Below, one piece after another: positions 7,608 through 16,891 of a stretch of DNA of 25,676 nt (the first letter of the stretch is position 1; every line of letters starts with the position of its first letter). Origin of the DNA: Fidelibacterota bacterium. Lineage in GTDB: Bacteria > Fidelibacterota > Marinisomatia > SCGC-AAA003-L08 > D37C17. The translations under genes and the position numbers were made by a program. Below the pieces are notes generated by a model. It made no database searches, had not been told where the DNA came from, and saw only the letters and a program-made list of their open reading frames with translations. The DNA lies in NCBI GenBank assembly GCA_018671635.1, contig JABHHG010000095.1:1-25676 (forward strand), written 5' to 3'.

Positions 7608-10388
7608 TTACTGAAATATACGTGTTTTTTTCCATTTGAGTAAATCTTCAAATGAGGTGTTCATTTTAGTTGGCATTTCATGCTGTGCCGCATACAGTAA
7701 AACCGTTACACTTTGTCGAGTTGGACCATCTATAGCATGAGATAAAACGTACTTCATCTCATCCATTGTCAGGGCTTCTAATGCAGCTAATGACAGCGCA
7801 TCTCGATCATGATTATTGTCCAATTCAAATGCACGAGTAAAGCGAACTTTAGCTTCTTCTGAAATGGAGGTGGATTTTTCATTTATCTGCTCGCGAACTG
7901 CAGATTTATAAGTATTAAAATCCTCCTCAGTTACTTCCCCCAGTAAAGTAGAAATATCGCTTAAAAACGCTAATGATCTCTCTTCAACCTCATCTGCTGG
8001 ATATCCATCAGATTGAATAATAAAATACATTCCACTATAATCATCTCTGGCATACGCACCGCCTGCAACAATATACCCAAGCTGTTGATTGGTTCTTAAT
8101 TCCATGCTGTACGGTTGCCCAATGAAAGTATCAATCATCAAGGCCATTACACGATCCTTTGGGGTATTTCCCCCAATATCGAACATTGACACATATGATG
8201 AATTATTCACCTTTGACTTCACTTGATTAGCAATTTTCTCACCCGAAATTAACTGCAACCTTTCTTGGCTATAGAAATCAGATTCATTAATTGAACGATA
8301 ACCTAAGGCGTTTCTTAATTTTGTAGAAATTCTCAATGCATCTTTTTCAGAAATATTCCCATGTACCAATCCTTGTAGATAAATACCTTTATAGATTGTT
8401 TTAGGAAAATTTTTCACATCTTCAAGGGAAAATGATTCAATGACTGAACGCTTTTCTTCTGGGGAGTAAAATATTTTTTTAGTTATACTTGCCACTTCTC
8501 TTCTGGCAAGTACATAAGCAGCATCTAAAGATTTATTTTCTAGCGCTCTAATCTGAGAATCCATTATCACCGAAAACCTTTTCTCATCTAAAGTGATATT
8601 ATTCAGAGCATCAATTATTACATCCATTAAAGATTCTAAGGCACTATCATAACCTGCTACGCTAATCAATATGCCTTCTGAATCATTTTGGATAGAGAAT
8701 TCCATGCCCGCTAAATATGCAGGATATCCTACCTCATTTAGGGTTTCATTTAAACTGGCAATATATAAATCCATTAAAACCGCATTTTCTAATGAAACTA
8801 TCTTTTCAGGAAATCTTACTTTATAATTCAGACTAGCCTTAGGACGGTTAAATTCTAAATCACGAGAATGATACAATTTCATTCCTCTTGTATCTTTTAA
8901 CATTTTCGCATTTTCACTAGCATTTTTAACAAGTTTAATATCAGTGGATGTGGGCATAAATTGGTTTGCAGATGGTAATTTTAACTCATCAAATTTTTTG
9001 GGAGCAAATAAGGATTGGTAAAATTCATCATTAATTTCAGTATAGCTATATTTTGCTGAATACCACTTTTCAACCTCGGTTGTTTCTATACCTTGTCCGG
9101 ATAGAGTGGCCAACATATTATTGGGGCGAATATACGAGAGAAATTTAGTGTACAAATCGGGGTTTTCTTTAGCATAAAGGTATTTTACACGTTCTGCATC
9201 CTCCATGGGGTAAAAGGCCAAGCTATTTGCCATCTCCACTGCAACGCCTGTACCCTCACCTTTATCAGAATATTTCTCTTCTAATTCTGCTAAAACCTTA
9301 CTTTCATTATAAATGAAGGACTGATATCCTGATTCTTTCAACATTTCTACGTAAGAGAAACAAGCGGTTAAAACTTCATTATAACGATTAAAACCTTCGC
9401 TGGTTAATTCAACCCAAATATTTAAACTTCCATAATCATAGGTTGCAGAACTCCCCCACCCACCAATTCCGGTAGCAAGGCCCTGAGACTTTAGCAATCC
9501 AATCAAACTACCATCCCCTTCATGTCCAATTAAATATGCCAATAGATTTTCTGGCTTTGTTAAATAAGATGCATAAAAGGCAGGGGTAGGAAATTCTAAG
9601 ACTAATCTTTTAACATCTTTTACCGGTTCAACTTTTAATAATCTCAGAACATCTTTTTCTTCGAGATAATTTGAAGGGTATTCAATTTTTTGAGTATTAT
9701 GATTTTTAACATCTGAAAAATATTGCCTTGCCAATTTTTCTAATTCATCTAATTCTAAATTGCTCAATATTGATAGACTCATCATATTTGCACTGTAAAA
9801 CTTTCCATGAAAGTCTAACAATACCTCTCGGTTAACTTTTGATAATGTCTCTAGTGTTCCAATTTCAAAATGATTTGATGGATGATCGGGGTTATACAAA
9901 TTCCGCTTAACTTGTCTCATACGCCAATAATCTTGCTCTAGATTTTTTTGATACTCAGAGTTTACCGCATTCATTTCACGCTCTGTATATTTAGCGCTGA
10001 ATAATGGAGAAATAAAGAATTGTGAGAAACGATCTAAGGCTCCCTCGAAAGCATTATGATATACTTCATAGTGATAATTAGTATGATCTTCAGCAGTGTA
10101 AGCGTTTGAATAACCGCCATTGCTTTGTAAATATGAACTATACCCTTCAACGTCTGGGTACTTTTCAGTGCCTAAAAATAGCATATGTTCTAAAAAATGT
10201 GCCAATCCTTGATATTCTTCTGGATCAGACAATGAACCCGCTAAAACATTCATGCTTGCTGCAGATTTATTATATTGTGTATCTGACACTAAAATTACCC
10301 TGAGCTCGTTCTCTAATGTAATTTTTCGATATTCAGGTGCTGCAATTATAATTGTGAATAGAAATGTTAAGATAGACATTTTTTTCAT
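7608..10388 (-). CDS. M16 family zinc metalloprotease, insulysin/pitrilysin-like
   Basis: This is a predicted exported zinc peptidase of 926 residues that would degrade short polypeptides held in its closed chamber. A short basic then hydrophobic N-terminus (MKKMSILTFLFTIIIAA) looks like a signal peptide. The inverted zinc motif HFLEH gives H64, E67 and H68, and the third ligand E145 in NAVNSEYQ lies 77 residues after H68, the pitrilysin spacing. The C-terminal half keeps the Arg/Tyr substrate-binding segment (LRTNQQLGYIV) and a YFIIQSDGYP stretch close to that of insulin-degrading enzyme. Length matches single-chain M16A enzymes. An AAGGA lies about 11 bases before the start. It lies 13 bases after the NamZ gene, so it belongs to the same operon. 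A role in degrading scavenged peptides fits the neighbours but is inference. Confidence 0.92.
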   Translation of the reverse strand: MKKMSILTFLFTIIIAAPEYRKITLENELRVILVSDTQYNKSAASMNVLAGSLSDPEEYQGLAHFLEHMLFLGTEKYPDVEGYSSYLQSNGGYSNAYTAEDHTNYHYEVYHNAFEGALDRFSQFFISPLFSAKYTEREMNAVNSEYQKNLEQDYWRMRQVKRNLYNPDHPSNHFEIGTLETLSKVNREVLLDFHGKFYSANMMSLSILSNLELDELEKLARQYFSDVKNHNTQKIEYPSNYLEEKDVLRLLKVEPVKDVKRLVLEFPTPAFYASYLTKPENLLAYLIGHEGDGSLIGLLKSQGLATGIGGWGSSATYDYGSLNIWVELTSEGFNRYNEVLTACFSYVEMLKESGYQSFIYNESKVLAELEEKYSDKGEGTGVAVEMANSLAFYPMEDAERVKYLYAKENPDLYTKFLSYIRPNNMLATLSGQGIETTEVEKWYSAKYSYTEINDEFYQSLFAPKKFDELKLPSANQFMPTSTDIKLVKNASENAKMLKDTRGMKLYHSRDLEFNRPKASLNYKVRFPEKIVSLENAVLMDLYIASLNETLNEVGYPAYLAGMEFSIQNDSEGILISVAGYDSALESLMDVIIDALNNITLDEKRFSVIMDSQIRALENKSLDAAYVLARREVASITKKIFYSPEEKRSVIESFSLEDVKNFPKTIYKGIYLQGLVHGNISEKDALRISTKLRNALGYRSINESDFYSQERLQLISGEKIANQVKSKVNNSSYVSMFDIGGNTPKDRVMALMIDTFIGQPYSMELRTNQQLGYIVAGGAYARDDYSGMYFIIQSDGYPADEVEERSLAFLSDISTLLGEVTEEDFNTYKSAVREQINEKSTSISEEAKVRFTRAFELDNNHDRDALSLAALEALTMDEMKYVLSHAIDGPTRQSVTVLLYAAQHEMPTKMNTSFEDLLKWKKTRIFQ

Positions 10389-10401
10389 TTTGAATAATTC
10401 C

Positions 10402-11595
10402 TTAGTAGATTAAATATTGTTCTCGTAATACTGGAAATTGAGTTTCCCAGTCCTTATATAGATTAAACGTATTTTCTGGACTTTCCACCCAAAGTCTAAG
10501 CTTTTTTGAGCCGTACAATTTATCAATAAAATTAGTATTAAGAAATTTGAATCTTTCAGGATAAAGTTCAGAAATTTGAATTATTATCTGAGTCGCCGTA
10601 TAAATGGGTTTATAATTCTCACTATTCGCTAGGATTATTTGGCAACCATTACATAATTCATTTTCATACTTTGGCCATTTAGATTTAGCTGATGATAAAG
10701 GTGTAAAACTAACAGACTCAAATGAAACACCATCAAATTCTAATTGATTTAATGCTTTGGCTAATTCATCACCATTTATCCAAGGAGCCCCAAAAAGTGT
10801 AAAGGGAAACTCAGTGCCTCGACCTTCAGAAATATTGGTACCTTCCAATAGACACATCCCATTGTAAATTAGGGCAGAATTGTAATTAAGAATATTAGGT
10901 GACGGTGAAACTGTAAAATATCCTGGAAGTTTATCCCACCCACTTACTTCAATAATTTTTAATTCCACCTTTTTCCCTGATGGCAACCAATTTTCTGAAT
11001 TTATCATTACTGCCAATTCACCAGTAGTCATTCCATGTCGAATTGGAATAGGAAACATCCCCACAAAAGAAGAAAATTCCTTGTTTAAAATTGGACCAGA
11101 AATTTTTCGCCCCAATGGGTTCGGTCGATCTAAAATAATAAATGGAATATCATTCTCAGCGGCCGCATCCATCATATATGCCATTGAACTCACATAGGTA
11201 TAATAACGTGAGCCAATATCTTGAATATCATATACTAACACATCAATGTTTTCTAATTCCTGGGGAGATGGCTTTTTGTCCACCCCATATAAACTCACTA
11301 TTTTTGCACCCGTTAATGGCTCTATATCGTCATTAACTAATTCTCCAGCAGATTTGGTTCCCATATAACCATGTTCGGGTGAGAAAATTTTCAATACATT
11401 AATAGAAGGTTCTATTGACAATAAATCTACAATATGATTTCCAGCCTTATCCACGGAGGTGTGATTTATGATTAATCCTACGTTTTTATGCTGAATAATA
11501 TTAAAATTATGGGAGATAAAATTATCTAATCCTGTTGATACATGGGATTCACAGCTCCATAAAAATGATAAAATTAGAATATAAAAGAATCTCAT
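10402..11595 (-). CDS. namZ: Exo-beta-N-acetylmuramidase NamZ (DUF1343, GH171) lipoprotein
   Basis: NamZ enzymes remove MurNAc from the non-reducing end of peptidoglycan fragments. The protein has 397 residues. A lipobox (LWSC, C15) after a short hydrophobic stretch indicates a lipoprotein. Family segments are clear: FSPEHGYMGTKSAGE (71-85), DIQDIGSRYYTY (123-134), LDRPNPLGR (155-163), and NISEGRGTEFPF (254-265) followed by FGAPW. The putative catalytic and substrate-binding acids of the family lie in the first and fourth of these. It overlaps the symporter gene by 4 bases (ATGA), so translation is probably coupled. Its neighbours, NagZ fused to a beta-lactamase-like domain plus a sugar kinase and symporter, match the NamZ-NagZ-AmiE partnership known from Bacillus subtilis. 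Confidence 0.9.
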   Translation of the reverse strand: MRFFYILILSFLWSCESHVSTGLDNFISHNFNIIQHKNVGLIINHTSVDKAGNHIVDLLSIEPSINVLKIFSPEHGYMGTKSAGELVNDDIEPLTGAKIVSLYGVDKKPSPQELENIDVLVYDIQDIGSRYYTYVSSMAYMMDAAAENDIPFIILDRPNPLGRKISGPILNKEFSSFVGMFPIPIRHGMTTGELAVMINSENWLPSGKKVELKIIEVSGWDKLPGYFTVSPSPNILNYNSALIYNGMCLLEGTNISEGRGTEFPFTLFGAPWINGDELAKALNQLEFDGVSFESVSFTPLSSAKSKWPKYENELCNGCQIILANSENYKPIYTATQIIIQISELYPERFKFLNTNFIDKLYGSKKLRLWVESPENTFNLYKDWETQFPVLREQYLIY

Positions 11596-12980
11596 TTACG
11601 AAATGATAATAACTTATTAACCAATAAAGCCATGGTGATATTTACCACTACAGAAAATCCAATAAACCATGTCCACGCAAGACCAATGGATGTCATGTAA
11701 AAAACAGATGCTAAACTGGCAATCAAACCTGAAATTACACTCATGGGATGGAAGTTAATTTTAAATTTAGTAAGGAGGAATAGTCCCAACAATCCACCAT
11801 AAGTATAAGATGCTATGGTTAATCCCATCACTACGATTGAAGTGTTGCCTTCATCAAAAACAAGAGCCATGCCGATTAAGATTATTGCCCAAAATAGACT
11901 CACTTTTCGAGCTAGCTTTAAATCTGTATTCCTGCCAAACCAATCTGCAATTGTTGATGAGGATAGTGAATTAATGGAAGAACTCAATGTGGACATAGCT
12001 GCAGAAAGTACTCCAGCCAAGAGAATGCCTTTTAGCCCCACCGGTAAGTGATTTACAATATAAGTTGAAAATTCTCGGTCTTTCACCATTTCTACCCCTC
12101 CAAATAATGACCAAATTAATGACCCTGCAAATAAGAAAATGAGGAATTGAATGAGCACAAATAGTCCACTTCCAATCATGGCTTTTCTGGCATCCGAAAC
12201 ATCTTTGCAAGACAATACCCGCTGGACCATCATATGGTCAGCACCGTGAGATGCAAATGATAGCAATGTACCCCCTAAAAATGCACTCCCAAAAAACCAT
12301 GCATCCTTAAACATATTATCCGTTCCAAATCTAAAGATTTTCATTTTATTCGCTATAAGCACTGAATCTATACCTTGAAAATCAGAAGATGTTAAAATTG
12401 TATAAATAACAATAATTCCACCCATTAAGTATAAAATAAACTGGAATGAGTCCACCCACAAAATAGTTTTGATACCACCAGATAAAGTATAAACCACCGT
12501 TACTATGCCAATAATTAACACTGATAATTCAATGGACCAGCCCGTTACCACTTGCACGATAACGGCTGTGGCTAAGAATCGTATTCCATCTGCAAAAATT
12601 CTGGTGATTAAAAATGTGAGTGACGCAACCTTCTGCACTATGGTACCAAATTTTTCACCGATTACTTCATATATTGACATGACTCCAGATTTAAAATATT
12701 GTGGGATCAAAAAGGCACTCACTAAAACTCTTCCCAGGATATATCCCATCCCTAACTGCAAGAAAAACCAATCTCCACGATACGCTAATCCGGGTACAGA
12801 AATAAAGGTGAGGACCGACGTTTCAGTAGCCACAATAGAGAACATTGCCACCCACCACGGCGTAGTTTCATGACCTAAAAAATAATCATCACTAGATTCA
12901 TTCTTGCGTCCTTGCAACAAACCATAGATGCAAAGTCCAGCCAAAAATATTAAAATTATACTTAAATCAATGAATGACAT
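11592..12980 (-). CDS. Sodium:solute symporter (SSS family), probable amino-sugar importer
   Basis: This inner-membrane protein of 462 residues has about 12-13 hydrophobic helices and belongs to the sodium/glucose cotransporter superfamily. Family features: a TM1-2 region GHETTPWWVAMFSIVATET, a following GLAYRGDWFFLQLGMGY segment, a TLSGGIKTILWVD segment, and a TM8-like helix LSAAMSTLSSSINSLSS rich in the Ser/Thr that form the Na2 sodium site. The substrate cannot be read from the sequence. Its position, 7 bases after the NagZ fusion and overlapping NamZ by 4 bases, suggests MurNAc, GlcNAc or a small muropeptide. The MurNAc transporter MurT of Tannerella forsythia plays a comparable role, though I am not certain it belongs to the same family. 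Sialic acid or another sugar remains possible. Confidence 0.88.
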   Translation of the reverse strand: MSFIDLSIILIFLAGLCIYGLLQGRKNESSDDYFLGHETTPWWVAMFSIVATETSVLTFISVPGLAYRGDWFFLQLGMGYILGRVLVSAFLIPQYFKSGVMSIYEVIGEKFGTIVQKVASLTFLITRIFADGIRFLATAVIVQVVTGWSIELSVLIIGIVTVVYTLSGGIKTILWVDSFQFILYLMGGIIVIYTILTSSDFQGIDSVLIANKMKIFRFGTDNMFKDAWFFGSAFLGGTLLSFASHGADHMMVQRVLSCKDVSDARKAMIGSGLFVLIQFLIFLFAGSLIWSLFGGVEMVKDREFSTYIVNHLPVGLKGILLAGVLSAAMSTLSSSINSLSSSTIADWFGRNTDLKLARKVSLFWAIILIGMALVFDEGNTSIVVMGLTIASYTYGGLLGLFLLTKFKINFHPMSVISGLIASLASVFYMTSIGLAWTWFIGFSVVVNITMALLVNKLLSFRK

Positions 12981-12987
12981 ATTTATC

Positions 12988-15801
12988 CTAATTCAAAAGT
13001 GTTTTCATGACTTGGGTATGAAACTCTCGTCTAATTCCATAAATGCCACCCCGCTCACGTGTGGGATGCACTCGGTTCGTGAGTAGCACCACAATGATTT
13101 CATTTTCTGGATCAATCCATAAGGATGTTCCCGTATACCCTAAATGACCAAATGTGGATGATGAAAAATAATCACCAGCAGAACTTTTGCCATTTCGAGA
13201 AGGCGTATCCCAGCCTAATGTTCGCTCAGAATCTATGGGTAAATGATGTAGTTCCGTAAATTGTTTCACCTGTTTATTTTTGAAAATTCGACGTCCTTCC
13301 CATATACCATTATTTAACATTATTTGGCCATATCTACCAATATCTGAAGCTGTAGAAAAAATACCTGCATGACCAGAGACTCCACCCAATACATGAGTAT
13401 TTTCATCATGAACTTCACCTTGGAGTAATCGATTACGATATACATTATCAATTTCAGTGGGTACAATTTGACTCAATATTTCAACTGGAGGATTAAACCG
13501 AGTCGCATTCATTCCCATGGGACGATAAATCCAAGAATGTGCTAATTTATCTAAACTTCGATTAGTCACATTCTCAATAATCTCTTTGAGTAAAATCATC
13601 CCTAAATCACTATATTGATATTTTTCGCCAGGAATAAAATCTAACTCCGATGCTATAATATACTCTACAATCTCATTTTTTGATGGTAACGGATCAAATT
13701 TAAAAAATTCTACAAATGGTATTAATCCAGAAGAATGGGTGAGTAAATGCCGAATAGTAATTTCATTTTTATGATTATTAGTAAATTGGGGGAAGAATTG
13801 AGAAACGGTTTGGTCTAGGCCCAGTTTTTTTTGAGCAATTAATTTCATGGCAACTGGCGTGGTAGCCAACACTTTTGTTAAAGAGGCAACATCATAAATT
13901 GATGCCTCATCTATGGGAGGTGAATTATTATCATAAGTCTGAAATCCAAATCCACGAGAAGATACTACTTCACCATGTTTGGCAATAAATACTTGCGCTC
14001 CAGGGGTAATCTTATCATTAATAGCACTATCAATCACTGCCCATGCATTATCTAAATTGAATAACTTTCCATGTACATCAAAGCCAGTAGCACTTTCAGA
14101 AGTTATTCCCACACCTCTTTTTAATTTTGAATTCAAATCAATAGGCAATTTACCGGATGCCTTTTTACGACCCCACAAAACATTGGCAGCCGCTTTTTGG
14201 GATACCTTTCCATAGCCATACACACAGGCGTATACATCCAAATAATCATAGGCTGGTAAATATGGACTTCCAAAACTAAATACGACGAATGGAATATTTT
14301 CTTTATCTAATTGATGGAGTAGTTCTGCATGTGTAGAATCGATGGTAGAAATCCCTTTATCCATTCTAATACGTACCAATAATGTAACGAGTGTCTGATT
14401 GGACTCTTTAGCCTGTGAAACTATTTCAGAAGTCCTCAGTTTACTAATGGGTTGCGTCACATGAATCTCATCCACATTTGGATGGGTATTGTTTACATCC
14501 CACAAATATGACTTCAGCATATCGGGGGCACCTTCATCTGTGGAAATAATAAGATGTGTAAGATGTTTGATTTTCTGGGGGTTTAATGGCAAACGATTAT
14601 TTTCATTTTTTACAATGGTAATCGATTTTTCAGCGATGGTATTTGCAATTGTAGTATGAGATGAAAGTCCAATATTTTTTTCTACATCCGTCCAATTACG
14701 TAAATGTGTTTTTGAAAACACACCCAATTCTTCTTTTGCAATCCAAATTCTTTTTACAGATGTATTGATTCTATCTTCACTAATACGACCGTTTTCAACT
14801 GCTGAAACCAATGCATCAATAGTTTGATTCACATCCATGGGAAGTAGCAAAATATCGGCCCCTGCTTCAACTGCACGAATTGCAGACTCACCCGCCCATG
14901 TTGATTCTGTGAGGCCACCCATCTCCATTCCATCTGTAATTATTAAACCCTCAAAACCCCACTCATCTCTGAGTAAGCCTGTGGTAATTAATTTTGAGTA
15001 TGATGCTGGAACATTAGATGAGTCTAATCCTGGCATTGCAATATGCCCCACCATTATCATTTTCACACCATTTACAATGGCGGACTTGAATGGTTTTAAT
15101 TCAATTGCCTCTAATTGTTCACGCGTACCCTCAATTGAAGGTAGTGACGAATGGCTATCCATATTTGTATTCCCGTGACCGGGAAAGTGTTTCGCACACG
15201 CATAAATCCCTCCATCCTGTACCCCTTTGATAAAGGCATTTCCATAATCAATGACCATGTTGGGGTCATCACTATATGATCTGAAATTGATAATGGGATT
15301 ATCGGGATTATTATTCACATCCATAACGGGGGCTAAAGTAATATGAACACCGATAGCATTAGCTTCAGTAGCCGTAACTTGGCCCTGCTTATATGATAAA
15401 TCAGTATTGCCCGTGGCGGACACTGCCATATTGGATGGAAATAAAGTGGCACCGCGCATCCATTGACCCAATCCACGTTCGTAATCTGCAGATACTAAAA
15501 GTGGGATTTTTGCCCATTTTTGAAATGTCTGAATATTATAAAACGTGCCATGAATACTGCCACCAAAAGAAATCACGCCACCGATACCATCTTCGGAAAT
15601 CCACTTTTTTAATGATTTCCGATACCAATGTTCATCATGATAAAAATCTCCTCGAATGCGTACCATTATCATTTGAGCTACTTTTTCACGGAGTGTTAAT
15701 TTAGACCAATGTTTTACAGACTTTGGGTGGGATAAATTTGGTGTGGAAATCTGAGAACATCCCATCATAAATAAAAAGAGGATGAGCATAATTCTACGCA
15801 T
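12988..15801 (-). CDS. NagZ-type beta-N-acetylhexosaminidase (GH3) fused to beta-lactamase-family serine hydrolase, lipoprotein
   Basis: This two-enzyme fusion has 937 residues. The N-terminus has a lipobox (FMMGC) for anchoring in an outer or inner membrane. Residues about 35-370 are a GH3 NagZ domain with the KHFPGHG loop (H209 as general acid/base) and nucleophile D290 in IITDGMEMGG, followed by a GH3 C-terminal-type domain to about 570. Residues about 590-937 are a beta-lactamase/PBP4-type serine hydrolase with S640-x-x-K643 (SLTK), a YSD motif at Y730 and a GYTGT motif near 890 in place of KTG. NagZ removes GlcNAc from muropeptides. The second domain may be an amidase, as in AmiE (YbbE) encoded next to nagZ in Bacillus, or a D-Ala peptidase. 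Similar fusions are common in Bacteroidota. The gene overlaps the end of alr's frame by 8 bases. Confidence 0.93.
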   Translation of the reverse strand: MRRIMLILFLFMMGCSQISTPNLSHPKSVKHWSKLTLREKVAQMIMVRIRGDFYHDEHWYRKSLKKWISEDGIGGVISFGGSIHGTFYNIQTFQKWAKIPLLVSADYERGLGQWMRGATLFPSNMAVSATGNTDLSYKQGQVTATEANAIGVHITLAPVMDVNNNPDNPIINFRSYSDDPNMVIDYGNAFIKGVQDGGIYACAKHFPGHGNTNMDSHSSLPSIEGTREQLEAIELKPFKSAIVNGVKMIMVGHIAMPGLDSSNVPASYSKLITTGLLRDEWGFEGLIITDGMEMGGLTESTWAGESAIRAVEAGADILLLPMDVNQTIDALVSAVENGRISEDRINTSVKRIWIAKEELGVFSKTHLRNWTDVEKNIGLSSHTTIANTIAEKSITIVKNENNRLPLNPQKIKHLTHLIISTDEGAPDMLKSYLWDVNNTHPNVDEIHVTQPISKLRTSEIVSQAKESNQTLVTLLVRIRMDKGISTIDSTHAELLHQLDKENIPFVVFSFGSPYLPAYDYLDVYACVYGYGKVSQKAAANVLWGRKKASGKLPIDLNSKLKRGVGITSESATGFDVHGKLFNLDNAWAVIDSAINDKITPGAQVFIAKHGEVVSSRGFGFQTYDNNSPPIDEASIYDVASLTKVLATTPVAMKLIAQKKLGLDQTVSQFFPQFTNNHKNEITIRHLLTHSSGLIPFVEFFKFDPLPSKNEIVEYIIASELDFIPGEKYQYSDLGMILLKEIIENVTNRSLDKLAHSWIYRPMGMNATRFNPPVEILSQIVPTEIDNVYRNRLLQGEVHDENTHVLGGVSGHAGIFSTASDIGRYGQIMLNNGIWEGRRIFKNKQVKQFTELHHLPIDSERTLGWDTPSRNGKSSAGDYFSSSTFGHLGYTGTSLWIDPENEIIVVLLTNRVHPTRERGGIYGIRREFHTQVMKTLLN

Positions 15802-16891
15802 TTATATATTCCCTTTTTACACGTTTTGTAACGCCTGTTAAAAACGTATATGGATTCTTATTTACTTCTTTAGATAACCATTCTATACGGTGATTTACAC
15901 TTCCCCAAAGGGTAACATGGTCACCCACATTTATATCTATATTGGTACAATCAACAGTGATAAGATCCATACTTACTTTTCCAATTATAGGTAATTTTTT
16001 CTCATTCCACACTACTGACCCAGAATTAGATAATTCCATGGGGATGCCATCTCCATACCCTGCCTGAATAACGGCCATTTCAAAATCTTTTTCTGCAAAA
16101 AAAGTCTGATTATAGCCCACAGACTCCCCATTTAAAATTTTCTTTTTTAACACTACGGGTGCCTTAAAATGCATTATGGGCTGTAGTTTATCATGGGCTT
16201 TTCCAAATGGAGTAACTCCATATAGCGTTATCCCAGGCCGTACCATATCATAATGATTTTGAGAATCTGTAAATATTCCAGCACTATTAGAGATGTGATA
16301 AGTTAAATTTTGAAATTGTGTTTTTGAAACTTGAATAACTTCATCAAATTGAGAACGTTGTAATTCCATGAATGTGGAGTCCACCTCTTCAGCGGTAGAA
16401 AAGTGAGAATAGATGCCTTCAAGGAGAATTCCACTTGACTGTTTTATCTTTGCCAAAACATCCTCAGCTTGAGAATAATGGAATCCCATTCGCCCCATTC
16501 CCGTATCAAATTTCACATGGGCTGAAATCTTATTTCCAGTTTTAACAAAATAATTTTGAATTACATCAATATCTTCAAAAGCGTTAATCGTACAAATTGT
16601 ATTCGCATTAAATAATTCTAAATGTATAGGAAAAAATTTCCCTAAAAGTAAAATGGGTTTGGTGATTCCATGCTCACGTAATTCAATAATTTCTTTCACG
16701 AGCGCAACACAAAATCCATGAATTTTAGTTGCAGATAAAGACGTTGCTATTTCCACGGCACCATGACCATAGGCATCTGCCTTAATCACGCCCATGACCT
16801 TACTATCACCCACCTCATTTTGGATAATAAAGTAATTGTGATTTAAATTTTCTAAATTTATCTCAGCGAGTGGCTGCAAGATAATAATCAC
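15794..16891 (-). CDS. alr: Alanine racemase
   Basis: Alr is a PLP enzyme interconverting L- and D-alanine for peptidoglycan synthesis and degradation. The protein has 365 residues, the usual length. The PLP lysine is K37 in VIKADAYGHG. The second catalytic base is Y260 in SVGYNQTF, followed by the AGYGDGIP segment. MGRMGFH (132-138), the RPGITLYG segment (218-225) and SMDLITVD (307-314) are all family hallmarks, and the C-terminus has GVTKRVKREY. The start overlaps the kinase gene by 29 bases; no later ATG before K37 leaves an intact fold, so the overlap seems real, although a TTG at 16879 would shorten it. Placement in a salvage operon suggests use in recovering alanine from stem peptides as well as supplying D-Ala. 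Confidence 0.96.
   Translation of the reverse strand: MIIILQPLAEINLENLNHNYFIIQNEVGDSKVMGVIKADAYGHGAVEIATSLSATKIHGFCVALVKEIIELREHGITKPILLLGKFFPIHLELFNANTICTINAFEDIDVIQNYFVKTGNKISAHVKFDTGMGRMGFHYSQAEDVLAKIKQSSGILLEGIYSHFSTAEEVDSTFMELQRSQFDEVIQVSKTQFQNLTYHISNSAGIFTDSQNHYDMVRPGITLYGVTPFGKAHDKLQPIMHFKAPVVLKKKILNGESVGYNQTFFAEKDFEMAVIQAGYGDGIPMELSNSGSVVWNEKKLPIIGKVSMDLITVDCTNIDINVGDHVTLWGSVNHRIEWLSKEVNKNPYTFLTGVTKRVKREYINA

Noticed and set aside
7583..7651. Upstream extension of the 85-aa coiled-coil protein
   Set aside because: The longer frame would overlap the M16 gene by 44 bases and has no ribosome site, whereas AAGGA precedes the ATG at 7582.
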